DNA from: Deltaproteobacteria bacterium
GTDB lineage: Bacteria; Myxococcota_A; UBA796; CAJQPC01
Length of the DNA: 64,000 nt
Reading direction: 5' to 3'
Assembly (NCBI GenBank): GCA_016717595.1
Contig: JADKFE010000008.1
Span: 1-64,000 of the forward strand
A program made the position numbers and the translations under genes. The notes under the pieces were generated by a model, which saw only the letters and a list, made by a program, of their open reading frames with translations, did not search any database and was not told the DNA's origin. Positions 17,529-25,366 of the stretch are shown piece by piece. Each line of letters opens with the position of its first letter. Positions within the stretch are counted from its first letter, which is position 1.

Positions 17529-18294
17529 ATGCCAGACTGGATCCCCCTCTTCTTCGCCACCTTCCTCGGGCAGAGCCTCAGCTTTGTCGCCGTCGTCAGC
17601 CTCGTGTTTTTGCTCACCTGGCGCTGGGGGGCGAAGCGCCTCGCCGGGCGGCGAATTCACGGGCGTGGGCGGCCCTTCGACGGCGCCCAGCTCCGCCATG
17701 AGCTGCTCAACACCCTCGCCGTGCTCGCCGTCGGGGCCGCCCAGGGCCTCGTGCTCAGCGCCCTGCACGCCCGTGGCCTGACGAGGCTCACCGAGGAGCT
17801 CGGCGCGGGGGGCCTGCTCGGCGCCGCGGCCACGCTCGTCGGCCTCATCGTGTTCAACGACCTCTGGTTCTACAGCGTCCACCGCGCCCTGCACACGCCC
17901 TGGCTGTTTAAGCACGTCCACGCCGTCCACCACCGCAGCGTCGACGTCAACCCGTTCTCGTCGTACTCGTTCCACGTCGTCGAGGGCGCCCTGCTCGGCG
18001 GCTGGGTCATCCCCGCGGGCCCTGCTCCTCCCCCTGCCCATCCCCACGCTGGTCGCCGCCCACGTCGTCGGCACCTTCAACAACGTCATGGCGCACCTCG
18101 GCTACGAGCTGCTCCCGGCCTGGTGGATCCGCGCCCCGCTGCTGCGCTGGTCCAACACCGCCACCTTTCATAGCCTGCACCACACCCAATTCAAAGGCAA
18201 CTACGGCCTGTTCACGCGCCTGTGGGATCGCCTGTTCGGCACCGAGCTGCCGACGTATGAGGCGGCCTTTGTGGAGGCGCACCGCCGGGGGTGA
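17529..18294 (+). pseudogene. Sterol desaturase / fatty acid hydroxylase family protein, frameshifted
   Basis: A membrane di-iron hydroxylase-type gene split into two frames: 17529 to about 18017, then the second frame to the TGA at 18294. Joined, it would be about 254 residues. Hydrophobic helices lie at residues 6-30 and 55-80. The metal-binding His clusters are HRALH, HAVHHRSVDVNP and HSLHHTQFKGNYG, the three-box pattern of the family. The break is explained by one extra G in GCGGGCCCTG (18017-18019): removing it gives VIPAALLLPLPIPTLVAAHV and restores the frame. The N-terminal frame alone would continue to 18173 with Pro/Arg-rich nonsense. The family acts on sterols, carotenoids or alkyl lipids; the substrate here is unknown. 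Divergent TetR control is likely. Confidence 0.75.
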
Positions 18295-18793
18295 AGGAGT
18301 CCGCTCTGTGATACGGTCAAGGCGCTAAAGAGGCGCGCTACCCACAGCGCCAGACCGGCGAGCTCCAGGTGACCGCGGGCCGCCCGTCGTTCGGCTGAAT
18401 GATCACCATCCAGCAGCGCGCCCGGAGCCTTGCTCGTCCTCCACCCCGCGCCACCCCTTGTGGTGCCGGGTCAGGGTAACCCGACCTGTTCCCCCCGCGC
18501 CTGCACGCAGGGAGCCCTGGGCAGTCCGTGCGCCAACGCCGCGGCGTCGGCGCCGGGTAGGGAGACGAGCCCACGGCCGTGTAGCACGGGCACCTTCTGC
18601 CCACGGCGAACGTCAAGCATCACCGCGCTCCCACCAACATTCCTGTCATTGCGGGAGGCGCATCAGCCGATCGAGGCCAGGGCGGGGCCGGGCCCGAACA
18701 ACAAGCAGGCGGCGAGACAGGTGGATCGCATCGGCCTAGGCTCCAACGTGCGCTCAGGGATTAGACATCGGCGCAGCGCGCGCAGCGCCCCCG
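18295..18793. other. Intergenic stretch, possible decayed gene
   Basis: No convincing intact gene. On the minus strand two short frames abut: one reads MLDVRRGQKVPVLHGRG and ends after EQVGLP, and the adjacent frame ends RCWMVIIQPNDGRPAVTW...VWRCG at 18338. Joined by a one-base shift they could be the remains of a small Cys-containing protein. I recognise neither part. The remainder up to the aldo/keto reductase stop holds nothing I can identify. Confidence 0.35.
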
Positions 18794-19759
18794 CTAGTAC
18801 CGCCCGCCCGCTGCGGCCCCGACCGGCAGGTGCTCATCCAGAAACGCCTGCTCCTCGGCGGTGAACGTCACGTCGTTCGCGCCCTGGTTCTCATCAAAGC
18901 GCGACTGTTTTGTGGTGCCGGGGATGGCGATGACGTGGTCGCCACGGGTGAGCGTCCAGGCCAATGCGAGCTGCGCCGGGGTGACGCCCTTCTTGGCGGC
19001 CATCGTGTGTACGGCGCTGACCAGGTCGAGGTTCTTCTGGAAGTTCTCGCCGGTGAAGCGTGGGTTGTTCCGGCGGAAGTCGTCGGGCGCGAGGTCCGCG
19101 GGCGAGGTGATGGCGCCGGTCAAAAATCCCCGGCCCAAGGGCGAGTACGCCACAAACGTGATGCCGAGCTCTCGGCAGGTGTCGAGGAGCTCGATCTCGG
19201 GCTCACGCGACCACAACGAGAGCTCCGTTTGGAGCGCCGTGATCGGGTGAACGGCGTGGGCGCGGCGAATCTGCTCTGGCGTGGCCTCGGAGAGCCCCAA
19301 GAAGCGCACCTTGCCCGCGGCGACGAGCCCAGCCATGGCGCCGACGGTGTCCTCGATGGGCGTGTTGGGGTCGACGCGGTGCTGGTAATAGAGGTCAATC
19401 GTGTCGATGCCCAGGCGCTCCAGGGAGGCGTCACAAGAGGCACGAACATACTCGGGCTTGCCGTTGAGGCCGAGAAACCCGCCGCTCTCCGAGCGCATGA
19501 CGGCGAACTTGGTGGCGATGATCGCCTCGTCGCGGCGGCCACGCAGCGCGGCGCCGACGAGGCGCTCGTTCGTGAACGGGCCGTACATGTCGGCGGTGTC
19601 GAAGTGGTTCACGCCGCTGTCGAGGGCGTGGTGGATGAGCGCCGTGCAGGCCTCGTCATTGGCCTTGCCATAAAAGTCAGACATGCCCATGCAGCCGAGC
19701 CCGATGGGGGAGATCTGGACACCGGTGGTGCCGAGGGGACGACGGGGAGGGGTGGACAC
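18794..19759 (-). CDS. Aldo/keto reductase (AKR, AKR13-like)
   Basis: A 321-residue NAD(P)H-dependent oxidoreductase with the full TIM barrel. It has RRPLGTTGVQISPIGLGCMGMS at the N-terminus, the catalytic tetrad Asp and Tyr in HFDTADMYGP, Lys in IIATKFAV and His in LYYQHRVDP, and the cofactor-binding end ALAWTLTRGDHVIAIPGTTKQSRFDENQGA. This is the pattern of the YajO/AKR13-type group that reduces aldehydes and ketones. The start is GTG 19759, with GGAG five bases upstream and the family-typical sequence immediately after; longer extension upstream is Arg/Pro-rich and unlikely. It stands alone on the minus strand. The physiological substrate is unknown. Confidence 0.9.
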   Translation of the reverse strand: MSTPPRRPLGTTGVQISPIGLGCMGMSDFYGKANDEACTALIHHALDSGVNHFDTADMYGPFTNERLVGAALRGRRDEAIIATKFAVMRSESGGFLGLNGKPEYVRASCDASLERLGIDTIDLYYQHRVDPNTPIEDTVGAMAGLVAAGKVRFLGLSEATPEQIRRAHAVHPITALQTELSLWSREPEIELLDTCRELGITFVAYSPLGRGFLTGAITSPADLAPDDFRRNNPRFTGENFQKNLDLVSAVHTMAAKKGVTPAQLALAWTLTRGDHVIAIPGTTKQSRFDENQGANDVTFTAEEQAFLDEHLPVGAAAGGRY

Positions 19760-19969
19760 AGGCGCTCCAGAGATTGAGGGGGCTTGAGCGGGGTCGACGC
19801 GGGCAGACCGACGCGGCGTCTCGCGCCCCAAGGGTAGGCACGCGGCGCGCGGTGTGAAGGCACAACGGGCCAACCCGCCCCGGACATCCAAGCCACAGCG
19901 ATCAAGTTTTCTCTATTCTCATAGACTTAGGCCAACGCTACCCTGCAAAAGCCACCCAAGGAGCCCATC

Positions 19970-20854
19970 ATGGCCACGCCCCGACGCCCCCTCGCCTCCC
20001 CCCTCGTCTGCCTCTCCTTCCTGCTCACCCTGGGCTGCGCCGAGGACGCGCCCCCGGCGCCGACGGATGACGACGGCGATGGCCTGCTGAGCGACTTCGA
20101 GGCCCAGGTGGGCACCCAGCCGGATCAAGCCGACTCCGACGGCGACGGCTGCGACGACGCTCTGGAGGTCCTCAGCTACTTCGACCCCCTCAACGCCGAG
20201 GACCGGCCGTACCAGGGCGTCTACCCCCGCGGCCCCCGCCCAGACGACGCCGCCTTCGCGGAGATGGCGGAGACCTTCGGCGCGGGCTTCGACACGGGCC
20301 AGCAGAACACCAACTGGACGCTCCTCGACCAGCACGGCGAGGCCGTCGAGCTCTATGACCTCTACGGTCAGGTGGTGCTCGTCTTGATCGCCCGAGAGTG
20401 GTGCGAGCCCTGCCAAGAGGATGCCCAAGCCCTTGAGCCCCTCTACCAGGAGCAAAAAGACCGTGGGTTTGTCGTCCTGAACCTCATGTTGGAGGGCATT
20501 CAGGACGACAGCCCGCCCCAGACCGACCGTTGGGCCGAATACTGGGGCCTGAGCTACCCCGTCTTGGGCGACCACTCCCCCGGCGACTACACCCAGACCG
20601 ACGCCGCGCTGCATTACATCGACACCCCCGGCCTCGGCTACGACACCCCCAACCACACGCTCCTCGACCGCCAGCTCCGCACCGTGACGCTCTACGACCT
20701 CAACAGCTTTGACGCCGACAAGATCAACGAGCTGATCGACACGCCGGTCCCCGAGGTGGACGTGCTCTTGCCCGAGAACGCCGACGCCCTGCGCGCTGAG
20801 CTCGGCCTCAACCCCGACTCTTGGCTCGTGAGCCCCGAGCTCTGCGAGGGCTGA
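19970..20854 (+). CDS. Lipoprotein with calcium-binding-type repeats and TlpA-like thioredoxin fold
   Basis: A 294-residue exported protein. The signal peptide ends in the lipobox LLTLGC. Residues 28-70 contain Asp-rich thrombospondin-3-like calcium loops (DDDGDGLLSDFEAQVGTQPD, ADSDGDGCDDALEVL). Residues 105-260 form a redoxin domain: NWTLLDQHGEAVELYDLYGQVVLVLIAREWCEPCQEDAQAL. The active site is WCEPC, and the conserved region before the cis-Pro (NHTLLDRQLRTVTLYDL) follows. It probably reduces or exchanges disulfides at the cell surface; the partner is unknown. AAGGAG precedes ATG 19970. Confidence 0.82.
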   Translation: MATPRRPLASPLVCLSFLLTLGCAEDAPPAPTDDDGDGLLSDFEAQVGTQPDQADSDGDGCDDALEVLSYFDPLNAEDRPYQGVYPRGPRPDDAAFAEMAETFGAGFDTGQQNTNWTLLDQHGEAVELYDLYGQVVLVLIAREWCEPCQEDAQALEPLYQEQKDRGFVVLNLMLEGIQDDSPPQTDRWAEYWGLSYPVLGDHSPGDYTQTDAALHYIDTPGLGYDTPNHTLLDRQLRTVTLYDLNSFDADKINELIDTPVPEVDVLLPENADALRAELGLNPDSWLVSPELCEG

Positions 20855-20980
20855 GGGGCGCGCGCGGCGCGCGGGGCTTGGGTGAACCGCCACAACGGTC
20901 TTCAGGGCTCCGGCGACGCAGACGCGGCCTTCGAACCGCCGCGCGTCGTTGGTCACGCGGAGGCCTCGTGTCGCCCACGA

Positions 20981-21009
20981 TTGCGAACCCCGCCGCCTGG
21001 GGCTATCCT
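20981..21009 (+). promoter_or_regulatory. Sigma-70-type promoter for the toxin-antitoxin pair
   Basis: TTGCGA (20981-20986), 17-base spacer, TATCCT (21004-21009). The transcript would start about 7 bases downstream, at or next to the ATG at 21016. No ribosome binding site is present, so a leaderless mRNA is likely. Confidence 0.5.
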
Positions 21010-21015
21010 TTGCTC

Positions 21016-21264
21016 ATGGCCAACCCTCTCCGCTCCGTGACCGCTGACGCCATGGCCCTCGATCCCGCCGATCGCCTGCGCCTCGCCGCAGAGCTGATCG
21101 ACAGCGTGGAGGTGTCCGCCGAGCCCGGCGGGTCGGAGCGCTGGACCGCCGAGCTTCGCCGCCGCACGAGCGCCGCCGCCGAGCGTGAGGCCCAAGGACT
21201 GCCGCGCGGCGCGGAGTGGTCCCAAGTGAAGGACCGCCTGCTGGGTCGCTTGGCCCAGCGGTGA
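21016..21264 (+). CDS. Antitoxin, addiction-module component family
   Basis: An 82-residue acidic-to-neutral helical protein: MANPLRSVTADAMALDPADRLRLAAELIDSVE, then ERWTAELRRRTSAAAEREAQGLPRGAEWSQVKDRLL. The ALDPADRLRLAAELIDSV and ERW..EL.RR segments are the signature of the small antitoxins (TIGR02574-type) paired with ParE/RelE toxins. The stop overlaps the toxin GTG start, which gives coupled translation. ATG 21016 was chosen because the family begins there and a promoter lies immediately upstream. Confidence 0.82.
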   Translation: MANPLRSVTADAMALDPADRLRLAAELIDSVEVSAEPGGSERWTAELRRRTSAAAEREAQGLPRGAEWSQVKDRLLGRLAQR

Positions 21265-21701
21265 CCCTACGTCGTGTTGTCCTGCCCGAAGCCGAGGACG
21301 AGCTCACCACAGCGTTCGTCTGGTACGAGGCCCAGCGAGATGGCCTAGGTGCGGAGTTTTTTGAGGCCATCGAGGCCACCATGGCCCAGGCCGCTGAAGA
21401 CCCGCTGCGGTGGCCCGCGTGGTTCGGCGATGATCGGTATCGGCGCGCCGTGGTTCAGCGTTTCCCTTACCTGCTGTTCTACGAGCTCCACCCCGACACG
21501 ATCGAGCTCGTCGCGGTGGCCCACTCCAAGCGGGAGTCTGGCTATTGGCTAAGCCCGAGTCAACCACAAAGACGAAGGCCCGTAGGATCTCACGATCACT
21601 ACGGGCCCTCGAAGATGGTCGGGGTGAGAGGATTTGAACCTCCGGCCCCCTGCTCCCGAAACAGGTGCGCTACCAGGCTGCGCTACACCCCGACACGCTG
21701 A
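21261..21701 (+). CDS. ParE/RelE-family toxin with read-through C-terminus
   Basis: Residues 1-98 are a ParE/RelE-fold toxin: LPEAEDELTTAFVWYEAQRDGLGAEFFEAIEATM, WPAWFGDDRYRRAVVQRFPYLLFYELHPDTIELVAVAHSKRESGYW. This family inhibits gyrase (ParE) or cleaves mRNA (RelE); the sequence fits ParE better, but the target is not provable here. Homologues usually stop just after this point. This frame has no stop there and runs on for about 48 residues through the terminator and the antisense strand of tRNA-Pro (MVGVRGFEPPAPCSRNRC), stopping at 21701. Start GTG 21261 overlaps the antitoxin stop. Confidence 0.78.
   Translation: MTLRRVVLPEAEDELTTAFVWYEAQRDGLGAEFFEAIEATMAQAAEDPLRWPAWFGDDRYRRAVVQRFPYLLFYELHPDTIELVAVAHSKRESGYWLSPSQPQRRRPVGSHDHYGPSKMVGVRGFEPPAPCSRNRCATRLRYTPTR
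21577..21607 (-). terminator. Terminator hairpin after tRNA-Pro
   Basis: GGCCCGTAG/CTACGGGCC, a perfect 9-base stem around a 13-base loop, lies 8 bases beyond the CCA end of tRNA-Pro. Reading the minus strand, it is followed by the T-rich CTTCGTCTTTG. Confidence 0.75.
21616..21692 (-). tRNA. tRNA-Pro (anticodon CGG)
   Basis: A 77-base tRNA including an encoded CCA. Acceptor stem CGGGGTG/CACCCCG with discriminator A, D arm GCGCAGCCTGGTAGCGC, anticodon stem CCTGT/GCAGG with loop TTCGGGA (anticodon CGG), and T arm GGAGGTTCAAATCCTCTC. All arms pair well. It is transcribed away from rpe with its own terminator downstream. The opposite strand is overlapped by the extended toxin reading frame. Confidence 0.96.
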
Positions 21702-21728
21702 GCCACTTAGCGGCTTACGACGCCGCTG

Positions 21729-22418
21729 TCAACCCCGGGCCCAGCGGGCGAGGCCCTGGGCGCCGTTGGCGCGGGTGGCGGCGATGGCCTGGGCGCGGTC
21801 CTGGGCCCCATACACGCCGGATCCGCTCACCAAGGCGTGGGCCCCGGCCGCGGTGAACTCATGGGCGTTGTCGATCTTCACGCCGCCATCGACCTCGATC
21901 AAGGTCTTGAGCCCCCGGGCCTCGATGGTCTCCCGCAGCCGCGTGATCTTGGGGAACACCCGGCGGATCAACGACTGGCCGCCGAAGCCGGGGTTCACCG
22001 TCATCACCAGCACCAGGTCGAGCTCGTCCAGGACGTAGTCGAGCACGGTCTCCGGCGTGTGGGGGTTCAGGGCGACGCCGGCCTTCGCGCCCAGAGACTT
22101 GATGAGCTGAATCGAGCGGTCGAGGTGGTCTGTGGCCTCGGCGTGTACGGTGATCAGATCAGCCCCGGCCTCGCGGAAGGCGGCGACGTACTTGTCGGGC
22201 TCGACGATCATCAGGTGAACGTCGAGGGGCTGGGTCGTGAGCGGGCGCAGGGCGGCGACCACCAGGGGGCCGATGGTGATGTTGGGCACGAAGCGCCCGT
22301 CCATCACGTCCACGTGGATCCAGTCCGCCGTGGCGACGGCGGCGATGTCTTCGCCGAGCCGGGCGAAGTTGGCCGAGAGGATCGACGGGCTGATGATCAC
22401 CGGGGCCACACCGCTCAT
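21729..22418 (-). CDS. rpe: Ribulose-phosphate 3-epimerase
   Basis: A 229-residue TIM-barrel enzyme that interconverts ribulose 5-phosphate and xylulose 5-phosphate in the pentose phosphate pathway. Signature regions are ISPSILSANFARLGEDI, the metal-site segments WIHVDVMDGRFVPNITIGP and PLDVHLMI, VHAEA, GVALNPHTP, LVMTVNPGFGGQ, LIEVDGGV and phosphate-binding LVSGSGVYG. His, Asp, His and Asp ligands of the divalent metal are all present. The ATG at 22418 overlaps the fmt stop (ATGA), so def-fmt-rpe is translated as a unit. Length is normal for the family. tRNA-Pro lies 36 bases downstream on the same strand. Confidence 0.96.
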   Translation of the reverse strand: MSGVAPVIISPSILSANFARLGEDIAAVATADWIHVDVMDGRFVPNITIGPLVVAALRPLTTQPLDVHLMIVEPDKYVAAFREAGADLITVHAEATDHLDRSIQLIKSLGAKAGVALNPHTPETVLDYVLDELDLVLVMTVNPGFGGQSLIRRVFPKITRLRETIEARGLKTLIEVDGGVKIDNAHEFTAAGAHALVSGSGVYGAQDRAQAIAATRANGAQGLARWARG

Positions 22419-23329
22419 GTCCACACCTCGCCTGCGCGCACCCGGGCGCCGTTGATGAAGTCCCGCGCGCCGACGGCACGTTTGTTTGGCGCCTGGGCCT
22501 CTACGATCTCAAGCGCGCCCGCTCCGCAGGCCACCACGAGGCGCTCGTTGGCCTCGATCACGGCGCCGGGCGCGCCTTCGCCCTCGACCACCCGCGCCCG
22601 CTTGACCTTGATGACCTCGCCGCCCCGACCGCAGAAGGTCCCCGGCCACAGCTCCAAGGCCCGCACCTGGTCCTTCAAGGCTCGGGCGGGGCGCGTCCAG
22701 TCCAGGCGCCCGTCGTCTTTGGTGAGCGGCCGGGCGTGGGTGGCCCGGCTGTGGTCTTGGGGTGTGGGCGTGAGGCCGTCCAGCGCCGCCAAGGTGCGCA
22801 CCATCAGCGAGGCCGTGAGCGCGGCGAGGCGGGCGGAGAGCTGGGTGAAGGTCTCGTCCTCACCGATCGCGATGGCCTCGCGGAGCAGCATGTCGCCGGT
22901 GTCGAGGCCCTCGTCCATCAACATCGTCGTCACGCCGGTCTCGGCGTCGCCGCTCAACAGCGACCACTGCATCGGCGCCGCGCCGCGCCACGCGGGCAAG
23001 AGCGAGCCGTGGCCGTTCACGCAGCCCAGCCGCGGCGCCGAGAGCAGCTCCGGCGTGAGGATGCGCCCATAAGCGACGACCACGCCCACGTCGGCGCCCA
23101 AGGCGCGAAGGTTCCCCGGAAAAGGCCCCGAGCGTAGGGCCTTGGGCTGCCGGGTGGGGATGCCCAAGGCGCGGGCGCGCTCGACGGTGGGCGGGGCCTG
23201 GAGCGCCTGCCCCCGGCCGGAGGGTTTGTCGGGCTGGGCGACCACCCAGAGCACCTCATGCCCGGCCTCTACGAGAGCGTCCAGGGTGGGCACCGCGTAG
23301 GCCGGGGTGCCCATGAACACGATCTTCAA
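22415..23329 (-). CDS. fmt: Methionyl-tRNA formyltransferase
   Basis: A 304-residue enzyme that formylates Met on initiator tRNA. It starts at TTG 23329 with GAGAGG upstream and the conserved KIVFMGTPAYAVPTLDAL. The catalytic triad Asn-x-His...Asp is in CVNGHGSLLPAWRGAAPMQW and GLDTGDML. Most Fmt proteins have NVHASLLP here; NGHGSLLP is a mild variant that keeps Asn and His. The C-terminal tRNA-binding beta-barrel spans about 205-304. It lies 10 bases after def and overlaps rpe, forming the classical def-fmt pair. Confidence 0.96.
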   Translation of the reverse strand: MKIVFMGTPAYAVPTLDALVEAGHEVLWVVAQPDKPSGRGQALQAPPTVERARALGIPTRQPKALRSGPFPGNLRALGADVGVVVAYGRILTPELLSAPRLGCVNGHGSLLPAWRGAAPMQWSLLSGDAETGVTTMLMDEGLDTGDMLLREAIAIGEDETFTQLSARLAALTASLMVRTLAALDGLTPTPQDHSRATHARPLTKDDGRLDWTRPARALKDQVRALELWPGTFCGRGGEVIKVKRARVVEGEGAPGAVIEANERLVVACGAGALEIVEAQAPNKRAVGARDFINGARVRAGEVWT

Positions 23330-23339
23330 CGGCCTCTCC

Positions 23340-23918
23340 TCAGAGCGAAGCGCCCTCGTGCTCGTCGTCTTCAGCGCCCGACTCAGCGCCGATGACGCCC
23401 TTCTTGACCTTCTTCAGGTAACGGCTGCGCTTGAGGCGGCTCGCCTTGTCGATGATCACCACGCCTTCAAGGTGGTCCATCTCGTGCTGCAGCACCACGG
23501 CGGGGAAACCCTCAAACCACTCGTCGTGGTGGGCGCCCAAGGCGTCGCGGTACTTCACCCGCACCCGGCGCGGGCGCTCAAAGAACTCCCAGAACTCGGG
23601 CACGGAGAGGCAGCCCTCTTCCCAGCGGATCTTGTCGCGGCTGCGCTCGACGATCTCCGGGTTCACCACGAGCTGCAGGTGTTTGGCCTGCTCGCGGCGG
23701 CCGTCGTCCTCTTTCTCTTCAGTGGCGTCCATGACGAGCATCCGCCGCAGATCGCCCACCTGGGGCGCCGCGAGGCCGACGCCGGGCGCGGCGTACATCG
23801 TCTCCGCCATGTCCGAGAGGCGCTTCGCCAGCGCCTCGCCGAACTCGTCCTCCCGCACCGGGCGGGCTTTCTGCAGGAGCAAGGGGTGAGGCACGGTCAG
23901 AATCGGCAGGATCGCCAT
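23340..23918 (-). CDS. def: Peptide deformylase
   Basis: A 192-residue metalloenzyme that removes the N-formyl group from new proteins. All three family motifs are present: GVGLAAPQVG (residues 46-55), EGCLSVP with the metal-ligand Cys, and QHEMDHLEG with two His ligands and catalytic Glu. It also has an acidic insert EEKEDDGRREQ and a longer basic-acidic C-terminal tail (LKRSRYLKKVKKG then AEDDEHEG), which are not part of the core. ATG 23918 has GGAG five bases upstream; a longer upstream frame is Arg/Pro-rich and unsupported. It is the first gene of def-fmt-rpe. Confidence 0.95.
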   Translation of the reverse strand: MAILPILTVPHPLLLQKARPVREDEFGEALAKRLSDMAETMYAAPGVGLAAPQVGDLRRMLVMDATEEKEDDGRREQAKHLQLVVNPEIVERSRDKIRWEEGCLSVPEFWEFFERPRRVRVKYRDALGAHHDEWFEGFPAVVLQHEMDHLEGVVIIDKASRLKRSRYLKKVKKGVIGAESGAEDDEHEGASL

Positions 23919-24024
23919 GACGGCTCCGCGCCGCGTCGGCGGACGCGGCTTCCTGAGCAGGATAACCACGCCTCACGCCAATTCACAGGCCCCACCCGCG
24001 CGCAACCGCTCCCCGGCGAAGGGA

Positions 24025-24030
24025 TATACT
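24025..24030 (+). promoter_or_regulatory. Likely -10 box (TATACT) of the DegT-radical SAM operon
   Basis: TATACT stands 83 bases before the DegT start, in the gap between divergent def and the operon. No clear -35 box is visible upstream, as in several other promoters of this window. Confidence 0.35.
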
Positions 24031-24112
24031 CCCCGCAAGAAGACACGGACCAGGACGTCCCCTTCCGGCAAACTCCCTCGTGCCCCCGGCCGAACCCGGC
24101 CCCGGAGAGCCC

Positions 24113-25366
24113 ATGGCCCTCGGAAAGATCCCGCGCTTCTCCCCCAGCTTCTCCCCGGCTGAGGCTGTCGTCGTGGCCCGGCAGCTCCTCCGCCCCGGCG
24201 ATGATGACGCCAAGGTGCGTGAGTTTGAGCGGGCCTTCGCGGACTACATCGGCGTCAAGCACGCGGTCATGGTGCCTTCAGCGCGCTTCGGCTTCTCGCT
24301 CTTGCTCCAGGGCTGGGGCCTCAAGCCCGGCGACGAGGTGATCCTCCCCGCGCTGACCTACTTCGCCATCCCCGCCTTCGCCAAAGCGCTGGGGATCAAG
24401 CCCGTCTTCGCCGACATCGGCCGCACCACCCATGTGCTCGACCCCGAGGCCTTTGAGCGCGCCATCACCCCCCGCACCAAAGCCGTGGTGCCTACGCACC
24501 TCTTCGGCACGCCCTGCGACATGGAGCCGATCCTCCGCATCGCCCACCGCCACGGGATCAAGGTGATCGAGGACGTCGCCCAGGCCTGCGGCGCCCGCTA
24601 CCGAGGCCGCCGCGTCGGCTCGTTTGGCGACGCCGCGTACTACACCTTCGGCCTCACCAAAAACATCACCTCGCTCTCTGGCGCGATGATCACCACGAGC
24701 GACGACGCCTTGGCCGCGGACATCCACCAGCGCCTCGACGGCGGCGGCCGCGCGCCGCTCAAGAAGCCGCTCAAAGAGGCCCTCACCGGCCTGGCGATGA
24801 TGGTGGCCACCCACCCGGCGATCTACCCCTTCACCGTTCACCCCGCCGTGGTGCTGGGCAACAAGATCGGCAAAGATCCCATCCACGACCGCTTCGGCGA
24901 GGCCGAGCGCACCTGGGACACGATCCCCAGCTACTACCGCGACGAGCGCCCCGGCGCGCTCCAGGCCGCCGTGGGCCTCAAGCAGCTTGAGCGCATCGAG
25001 GCCTTAAACGGCGCCCGGGTGCGCAACGGCCGGTTCTTGGACAGCCAGCTCGGGAACGTGCCCGGCGTCGAGGCGCCGACCTACCCCCAGGGCGCCGAGC
25101 CGATCTACATGAGCTTCGTCGTGCACCACCGCCGCCGGGACGAGCTCGCGCGGGCGCTGCGGTCGCGAGGCGTCGACACCACGATCGGCTACATGGCCAA
25201 CTGCGCGGCCAGCGAGCTCTTCCCTGAAGACACCGCGCGCTGCCCCAACGCCGAGCGGGCCTTCGCCGACCTGCTCCACCTCCCGGTTCACCCCAACTTA
25301 TCCGAGGCGGATCGTGCACATCTGTGCGAAGCTGTGCGTCAAGCTGCCCTGGAGGTCGGACCATGA
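24113..25366 (+). CDS. DegT/DnrJ/EryC1 family aminotransferase
   Basis: A 417-residue PLP enzyme of the sugar-aminotransferase family. Lys183 in YYTFGLTKNITSLSGAMI is the PLP Schiff-base residue, and Asp154 in VIEDVAQACGARYRGRRVGSFGD contacts the PLP ring. Phosphate-contacting residues are in VPSARFGFSLLLQG, and the C-terminal domain runs to about 415. Family members transfer an amino group to a keto-sugar nucleotide in glycan or antibiotic biosynthesis; no sugar-nucleotide genes are nearby, so the substrate is open. ATG 24113 follows GGAGAG and is preferred over the GTG at 24080. The stop overlaps the radical SAM start (ATGA). Confidence 0.9.
   Translation: MALGKIPRFSPSFSPAEAVVVARQLLRPGDDDAKVREFERAFADYIGVKHAVMVPSARFGFSLLLQGWGLKPGDEVILPALTYFAIPAFAKALGIKPVFADIGRTTHVLDPEAFERAITPRTKAVVPTHLFGTPCDMEPILRIAHRHGIKVIEDVAQACGARYRGRRVGSFGDAAYYTFGLTKNITSLSGAMITTSDDALAADIHQRLDGGGRAPLKKPLKEALTGLAMMVATHPAIYPFTVHPAVVLGNKIGKDPIHDRFGEAERTWDTIPSYYRDERPGALQAAVGLKQLERIEALNGARVRNGRFLDSQLGNVPGVEAPTYPQGAEPIYMSFVVHHRRRDELARALRSRGVDTTIGYMANCAASELFPEDTARCPNAERAFADLLHLPVHPNLSEADRAHLCEAVRQAALEVGP

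Noticed and set aside
22418..22424. GTG at 22424 as the rpe start
   Set aside because: The ATG at 22418 gives the usual four-base overlap with fmt and needs no extra residues.
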